NCBI GenBank assembly: GCA_000499405.2
Contig: HG738139.1
Location: 4,426,616 to 4,490,615 of the forward strand
Reading direction: 5' to 3'
Length of the DNA stretch: 64,000 nt
DNA from: Onchocerca volvulus
Lineage: Eukaryota; Nematoda; Chromadorea; Rhabditida; Onchocercidae
Part shown: positions 60,977 to 64,000 of the stretch, in pieces
How the letters are laid out: each line of letters starts with the position of its first letter
How positions within the stretch are numbered: the first letter of the stretch is position 1
The notes under the pieces: model-generated
The model's database searches: none
Told to the model about the DNA's origin: nothing
The model's input: the letters and a program-made list of their open reading frames with translations, nothing else
Translations under genes and position numbers: made by a program

Positions 60977-61279
60977 TCACAGAATCATTTCTGTAGTATG
61001 CATTTCTTCGCTATCAGCGAAATTGCGACGGAGCGCAGCCGCGATGATGTGGCATGGCGTCATCTCCAGAGCGGGAAGAAGTGTCTCGTCCTGACTCTCA
61101 GAGTTCCAGGCTTGACGCTTGATGACTGCATGGAGAACCTTGAATAAAGGTTTTCCTGAAGGAGTTGACGCGTGCTGAGCGGTTTCATCAGAAAAGAAAA
61201 AGTAGAAAAGTAAAATTGAAGCAGTAGTAAAGGTTGGCTTGTTACGCCAGCATGATGAAGTGGATTCTACGTAAGTCAT
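60977..61279 (-). CDS. 100-codon antisense ORF, copy 2
   Basis: Twin of 55028-55330. Start and stop are at the same places, and one codon differs (Gly to Ser in NFADxEE). The ATG again follows an acceptor-like ACTTCAG. The flanking DNA of the two copies differs by about 7-8 percent plus indels, including a deletion of about 90 bp just upstream of this copy. See the finding on differential conservation. Confidence 0.4.
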   Translation of the reverse strand: MTYVESTSSCWRNKPTFTTASILLFYFFFSDETAQHASTPSGKPLFKVLHAVIKRQAWNSESQDETLLPALEMTPCHIIAAALRRNFADSEEMHTTEMIL

Positions 61280-61480
61280 CTGAAGTCTTTAGATGCGTAT
61301 TATGCTGGTAATGACATAATTATGTGCATTGGAAGTGTTGCGACATAAAGCAAAATATGCAGGAAAAATATTTTACTTGCCATATCCGATTGATTGCATC
61401 GATAACGGATGAATGAATTAATTCAATAATTCTTTTGAAGGTTATTCAAAATCTTGTCCTCATTGTAATCGACAGAATCG

Positions 61481-62198
61481 ATTTGAAATATCGTTCTTCT
61501 GCTGAAGTTTTTGACCAATAATTTATCCGAACAGCAAAGCTATTTGCAGTTAACTAATGAGAAAATATTTTCCAAAATTTTTAACAAAAGTATTGAACCA
61601 CTTTGTCGATAATAGATCATACATAGTGTGAAGGCAGCATTTCGTTAAATTTAAAATTTTTCCTTAAAATCATTCAATATTTCTTGTTTCTGCACTTTTA
61701 TCTGTCTCTTTTATAATTTATGTATTTCTCTAATCAAAATGTTTTGATACTTGATTTTATCATATAATGAAAAATGCAATTTCTCTTATTTTCAGAATAC
61801 ATTCAGTTCAAGTTAAGTTTTATCAGAAAACGAATCAAATTCGTCAAAAGTAGGAAAACAAAGTTGAAGTACCTATACAATATAAACAAAAATAACCATA
61901 TAATACCGGATTATGATATGCAGATTTAATTTATTTATTTTGCCCGCAATCATGCTATTCCATATTTATTATTCTTGTTGTTTATGCACTATTATTCATG
62001 TTGAACTATTTATTATGTTTTGTTATATATAACTAAGATTCCATATAGGGGAAGTTTAAAATTTTTCTATACAAAATTAGGATTTCTTAATTTACATACA
62101 ATTACGATTTTATATAAGCTGTAATTTTTTCTTTTTTTTTTTTTGCGAAAAAAATTGGTTCTCTTTTCTTTGTCATTTTTTCTCCCTTTTCTTTTCCA
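61481..62198. other. Intergenic region 3' of the aquaporin gene
   Basis: AT-rich DNA between the end of the RAD51D-region duplication and the stop codon of the minus-strand aquaporin. No exon or repeat was identified. Confidence 0.55.
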
Positions 62199-62503
62199 TC
62201 ACGAAATTTTCAGTTTCATCGAATCATCATTCTCTTCTTCAGTGAAACATTTCGAAATACATTCCTGTTCACCAAATACAGCATCTGCTAAATACCATCC
62301 TATCAGTGGTGATAACCAGTAAACGATAAGATGTCCAAAATGGGTGACACCTGTACAATTAAATGTACATGCCCAAGCAACAATTGGATTGGCATACATG
62401 CCTGTATAATTAATACCTAAAAATAAAAATCATATTTGCATATTTTCTCTTAATTTTTATTAAATTTTAGAGCAATTTCTTTTTTCCAAAAATTATAAAA
62501 ATC

Positions 62504-62534
<31 letters not shown>

Positions 62535-63864
62535 GAATTTTGTTAGAATGACAAGAATTTATGACAATAATCTACAGTTTAAAAACAATTTTTAGTTGAG
62601 TTAAACAATTTAATTGATCGATAATTTATATTCGAAAATTTCTTCCAGATAGAATTTACTATTTCGTATTATTCATCTGAATAATTTTGGTTTTTTTTTT
62701 TTTTTTTTTTAAAGAATAAAATGATCATTTTTATCAATATACCTACCAATTGCTGTTAGAAAACCGGCAAACATGCAATTATTAAGCATTTGTGCTTTCG
62801 AATTAACATACCATTCGTTGGCGAAGAATTCAACTGCTTTGCTACTAAATGTAGCGAAACCTTCAATGAGTGAACCCACCGTTAAGGCTACCTGAATTAT
62901 TGGTATTATGAACAATCAACTAATCCAATCTTTCTATTTTTTTTTTAGGATAAATTGGAATTTTAGCGAAATTAATCGTTTGTTAAGTTACTGGTAATTT
63001 CGCACACTTAGAATTAAATTTTGTTTAATTTTCTTGACTTTACTTTGGATCTTTATATTTCATTTTTCTTTACCAGTTATTAAAGTGATATTGCATTCAG
63101 CTGAATTGTTGGTTTTTTAACTCAGTATCATTCCAATAAATAAATTATCTAATTTAAATTACCGAATTATCCAATTATTGATTAAAATTACTGCTAGAAT
63201 TATCTAGTATTAAATTGTGCTGGATATTTTCAATCTGCTGAACAAATATTTGCTTGATAAAAATTACTGTCAGATCGGCTTCACAATGCTTCGCAGTTAA
63301 TAATTTATTATGCGCTGGATGAAGACCAAGTTTCCAGAAAGTTCGAGCGAAGAAATATGACAAATATGCAGCAGCAAGTTGTACAGTAAAAACCGAAAGT
63401 GCGGTACGTAATGCCAAACGTTTACGTGAAGCTGTTGTTATCTGTAATGAACTTGAAAATCTAACTTTACTTAAGGAGAAATTAAGTGCGAATGTTTTTT
63501 AATAAAATATTTCATGTTTGCATAGTTATATCAATATATATATGCGTAAAGCATAATTTAAAATTTAAACGCTCCATTAAATCGATGAAAGTAGACATTA
63601 ATAATTAATCAGCTGATTAGGTGATAAAAAGTTGATAGTGATTCCGAAAAGTTAAAAAAAAAATTTATTGATAGTAATTATTTAAAAATATAAATTTTTA
63701 AAGTAAAATACCAATGGGCATGGATGAGCAATGGCGTCTCGGAGGAAAAAAGCATTGGCAATTTCGATTACTGTTATTTCGATAAAAACTCCAAATAAAC
63801 CATAGGTTTCCAAAATCAAATTAACATCGAACATCGGCGTACAAACTTGTAATGTACCAATGAA
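62199..63864 (-). CDS. Aquaporin of the AQP11/12 (superaquaporin) type, 5' end outside the window
   Basis: Membrane channel protein. Exons (minus, phase-consistent): 63864-63712, 63441-63268, 62891-62747, 62416-62199 (stop). The first exon here starts at a TTTAG acceptor and its frame is open, so upstream exons lie beyond 64000. Motifs: IAHPCPL in the position of the first NPA loop (AQP11 has NPC, here His replaces Asn), and YANPIVAWACTFNCTG as the second loop (NPI). The following block GHLIVYWLSPLIGWYLADAVF matches the AQP11/12 last helix (VYWLAPLIG). The acidic tail ends EEENDDSMKLKIS. The modified NPA boxes are characteristic of the unorthodox, often intracellular aquaporins. Channel selectivity cannot be judged from sequence. 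Confidence 0.85.
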
Positions 63865-64000
63865 CTAAATTATACTTGATTTATACAAGATTAAAATTTA
63901 ATTATTTAAAATTTAAAAATTATGGTATGGATTTGAATTTTTTAAATAAATGATGGTGATTTATAATAAATTAGAAATTATGTTTCATAAATATATTGAA

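Larger units (their letters stand above)
57840..61480 (+). pseudogene. Truncated tandem duplicate of the RAD51D-like gene 5' half
   Basis: This segment parallels about 53490-55690. 57845-57891 and 59764-59900 match the upstream flank (53495-53690). 60025-60150 matches the exon 1 region: IINIINPEYNGKMRLNLFLI against IMDIDDPEYEEETGLNLFLR, with the start Met codon changed. It then jumps to the exon 3 end minisatellite (exon 2 and the Walker A part are absent), gains about 450 bp of unrelated sequence (60285-60735), and matches 54785-55570 with the antisense ORF. It ends in the first roughly 45 bases of exon 4 (61440-61475, VIQNLVLIVID) before homology stops. The ATPase motifs are lost, so no functional recombinase can be made. 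A 1.9-kb element has inserted at 57892-59766. Confidence 0.85.

Noticed and set aside
1..64000. tRNA, rRNA, CRISPR arrays, bacterial operons or viral genes
   Set aside because: Looked for B-box-like GGTTCGAAxCC, conserved rRNA blocks and regularly spaced repeats by eye; none seen. Intron-rich genes rule out a prokaryotic origin.

Overview
The window looks like nuclear DNA of a clade III (spirurid or filarial-type) nematode. The evidence is very AT-rich DNA, multi-exon genes with introns of roughly 100 bp to 2 kb ending in TTTCAG or TTTTAG, likely trans-splice acceptors a few bases before start codons, and nematode protein types (a CED-9-like Bcl-2 protein, an astacin carrying ShK domains, a Ly-6-like secreted protein). 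The assignment is inference from gene content; no species marker was used. No tRNA, rRNA, CRISPR array or bacterial operon was seen.

Layout, left to right. An ASCC2 homologue (minus, 1140-7285) is followed by a decayed Helitron-class element (about 7.6-10.1 kb) and a complete 24-exon DHX37/Dhr1-type DEAH helicase (minus, 10437-17445). A 2.5-kb non-coding stretch contains a 102-nt RNA-like hairpin. Then come an unidentified antisense terminal exon, SDHC (plus, about 20.3-21.8 kb), a broken Bcl-2 paralogue (22.65-23.2 kb), a long imperfect palindrome (24.1-24.8 kb) and an intact ced-9-like gene (plus, 25233-27563). A DMAC2/ATP5S-like gene (plus, 29360-34813) hosts a Ly-6-like secreted gene antisense inside its second intron. 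A second palindrome (35.05-35.58 kb) follows, then an astacin with three ShK domains (minus, 36594-41228). About 8.3 kb of simple sequence carries no convincing gene.

The right third holds MOB4 (plus, 49540-52909), which splices in frame from a large upstream exon encoding acidic 16-residue repeats. Next is a RAD51D-like recombinase (plus, 53866-57505), then a degraded tandem copy of its 5' half (57.84-61.48 kb) interrupted by a roughly 1.9-kb Helitron-type insertion. An AQP11/12-type aquaporin (minus) runs off the right edge.

The recognised genes are mostly unrelated housekeeping functions: translation quality control, ribosome assembly, mitochondrial complexes I and II, apoptosis, STRIPAK signalling and recombination repair. 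No operon-like functional module is evident. The most unusual signals are the MOB4 repeat extension; a 100-codon antisense ORF nearly identical between the two RAD51D-region copies while its flanks differ by 7-8 percent; the hairpin and palindromes; repeats that overlap splice sites; and a filled/empty-site pair that appears to show the ends of a Helitron-like element.
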